Origin: UBA8190 sp003453695
Lineage (GTDB): Bacteria; Actinomycetota; Acidimicrobiia; Acidimicrobiales; UBA8190
Direction of reading: 5' to 3'
Assembly (NCBI GenBank): GCA_036796975.1
Contig: DAIRBY010000027.1
Coordinates: forward strand, 1-41,949
Length of the DNA stretch: 41,949 bases
This document shows, in pieces, positions 40,550 to 41,949 of the stretch. Under the pieces are notes generated by a model. That model saw nothing but the letters and a program-made list of their open reading frames with translations, made no database searches and had not been told where the DNA came from. Both the position numbers and the translations under genes were made by a program. Position 1 is the first letter of the stretch. Each line of letters opens with the position of its first letter.

Positions 40550-41949
40550 ATGGCGAGCCAGAGCACGGTCGTCTCTTCCGAGACAGGACCGTCCTTCGTC
40601 TACCGAGACGGTGGCGCGCCGCGGCGAAGTCATGGCGCCGACAGGGGGACCCTGTTGGGCACCGTGGGCGTGCGGGGAGCAGTGTGGATCCTTCCTTTGG
40701 TGGCCGCCTTCGTCATCGCCGCCCGGACTGCCGGCGTCACCGCGACCCAGCGGGAGTACGTGGTCACCGCCGCCGCCATCCTCCTGCCTTGCGCCGCTGC
40801 GGCACTGATCGCCTTTGCGCCCCGCCTGCGATGGTCAGGCACGGCCTGCGCGCTGGCCGCCTCGCTCATGGCCGTCCTCGTCCCATTCTGCGTCCTCGTC
40901 TCGTTGTCGGGGACCCGCTGGTACTTCGCCGGGCCCTACTACGACCAGGGATTCCGGGTCGAGTACGTCACCCGCTTCGCTGACTCGCTGCGCCTGCACG
41001 ACTACAGCTACGCCCACACAGCGGCCTTCTACAACCCGGCGTGGTTCTGGCTGACAGGCCTCTCGGCCAGGATCGCCGGGGTGGCGGGGTGGGTGGCCTA
41101 CAAGCCGGCGGCAGTCTTCACCCTGTGGGTGGCAGCAGTGGTGACCTTCGCCGCCTGGCGACGATGTGTGGGCCCGCGCCGCGGCGCGCTGCTGACGGCT
41201 GTCACCTGCGTCGCCCTCCCGTCGGCAGCGGCAGCCTGGTTGGGCGCCGTCACTCTGCTCATCAACGGTGTGTACGAGCCCTACGGGTGGGTCGTCGCCG
41301 CCCCGCTACCGGCCTTCGTCTGCCTGTGGGCGCGCGCTCGAGGTGGGCTGCACCTCGGCCGGGTCGTCGTCATCGCCTTTGCCGTCGCCCTCGCCTGCTG
41401 GACGTACACCGAGTTCGGGGCGCTGGCCGGCGTCGGCGTGGTCACGCTGGCCCTCACCGCCCCGGAGCGCCGGGAACGGGTCCTCGAGGCCGTCGCCGGT
41501 CTGACAGGGGCCGGCGTGCTCCTCGCCCCATGGATCGTGCCCTTCCTCGTCTCCTGGGCCCGGGTGGGCCTCCCGCACTCGGTGGTCGGCTCCTTCACCA
41601 ACACCGAGTCCTTCGGTCCGCTGTCCTTCGATCCCACGTTGTCGCCGTGGTCGATCGTCGCCCTCGTCGGCATCGTCCTGCTCGTCGCCCGCGGCAGCGG
41701 AGCCGTGAATCGGGGCCTGCGCCATCTCGGCGGGCTGCTCGTCGTCGCCGCCGTGCTCCAGGCGTTGCTCGGCGTGGGCGGGCAGGGCCTGCACTTCCAC
41801 CGCCTCGTCCTCGTCGGCGCGCTCGTCGCGCTCGTGGGCGGCGCCAACGGGATCGCCGACCTGTGGGCGGCACACCGCCACGCGCTGGCGGCTTGGATGC
41901 GGCGATCCCCCGGCGGGATCGAGCTCGCCGTCATGGCCGTCGCCCTTGT
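40550..41949 (+). CDS. AftA-like arabinofuranosyltransferase (GT85), 3' end beyond window
   Basis: At least 466 residues, open to the window end. The N-terminal cytoplasmic tail (MASQSTVVSSETGPSF) is followed by TM helices at about 43-60, 70-90 and 95-120. A first outside loop, YYDQGFRVEYVTRFADSLRLHDYSYAHTAAFYNPAWFWLTG, leads to VAYKPAAVFTLW and more TM helices. The loop with acidic/aromatic residues, F-x-x-x-x-x-T-R-F, D-Y-x-Y, Y-N-P-A-W-F-W and K-P matches the galactan arabinofuranosyltransferase AftA, which uses decaprenyl-phosphoryl-arabinose to start arabinan on the cell wall. The C-terminal domain is not visible. Identity is from memory of the family pattern, so moderate. Confidence 0.6.
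   Translation, partial: MASQSTVVSSETGPSFVYRDGGAPRRSHGADRGTLLGTVGVRGAVWILPLVAAFVIAARTAGVTATQREYVVTAAAILLPCAAAALIAFAPRLRWSGTACALAASLMAVLVPFCVLVSLSGTRWYFAGPYYDQGFRVEYVTRFADSLRLHDYSYAHTAAFYNPAWFWLTGLSARIAGVAGWVAYKPAAVFTLWVAAVVTFAAWRRCVGPRRGALLTAVTCVALPSAAAAWLGAVTLLINGVYEPYGWVVAAPLPAFVCLWARARGGLHLGRVVVIAFAVALACWTYTEFGALAGVGVVTLALTAPERRERVLEAVAGLTGAGVLLAPWIVPFLVSWARVGLPHSVVGSFTNTESFGPLSFDPTLSPWSIVALVGIVLLVARGSGAVNRGLRHLGGLLVVAAVLQALLGVGGQGLHFHRLVLVGALVALVGGANGIADLWAAHRHALAAWMRRSPGGIELAVMAVAL

Overview
The window is about 42 kb of chromosomal DNA, roughly 70% G+C by eye, from an actinobacterium. Several features suggest the class Acidimicrobiia or a close uncultured relative: an F420-type (FrhB-like) flavoprotein, a SepX/GlpR-like membrane protein, an AftA-like arabinofuranosyltransferase, an actinobacterial suf cluster with a Rieske ferredoxin, and many GTG/TTG starts. 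This placement is inference. I see no prophage, transposase or CRISPR array. The only clear selfish element is a 407-residue intein with a LAGLIDADG endonuclease inside SufB.

Layout. 156-228: tRNA-Ala(CGC). 331-7537: mixed genes, namely a Coq4-like protein, two coupled methyltransferases, a secreted protein with seven propeller-like repeats, a translin/TRAX homologue, a SepX-like membrane protein, a Ser/Gly-rich anchored protein and an ABC ATPase. 7600-15344: a divergent sulfate-assimilation cluster. To the left run cysH, a siroheme sulfite reductase and an overlapping FrhB-like F420H2 oxidoreductase. To the right run cysD, cysN, precorrin-2 dehydrogenase and a MarR regulator. Together they take sulfate to APS to sulfite to sulfide and supply part of the siroheme route. 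The FrhB-like partner suggests that sulfite reduction draws electrons from F420H2.

15322-25596: a succinate-semialdehyde-type dehydrogenase with an acyl-CoA synthetase, an MFS exporter divergent from a sirtuin, a 38-residue membrane peptide, a sphingosine-1-phosphate-lyase-like PLP enzyme coupled to an FGGY sugar kinase, and a glycogen-debranching-type glycosidase.

25684-34887: an iron-sulfur (SUF) region split into oppositely oriented pieces. sufC1-sufS-sufU (+) converge on sufD-Rieske-sufC2 (-) at a shared hairpin. Intein-bearing sufB (-), followed by a small Cys-rich gene, lies beyond an enoyl-CoA hydratase gene (+). The sufC1 and sufB promoters carry related palindromes, a candidate common operator.

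35000-41949: a membrane protein with a SepX-like N-terminus and a RodZ-type DUF4115 domain, a luciferase-like oxidoreductase, a dTDP-sugar 3,5-epimerase, a flavin reductase, an MBL-fold hydrolase, an epoxide-hydrolase-like alpha/beta hydrolase, and a truncated AftA-like membrane glycosyltransferase running off the end.

Two general traits stand out. Many genes are translationally coupled by GTGA, ATGA or TGATG overlaps. Many first-in-operon genes have a TANNNT (often TAGGNT) -10 box only 6-10 nt before the start codon, which suggests widespread leaderless transcription; I used this to choose several starts.
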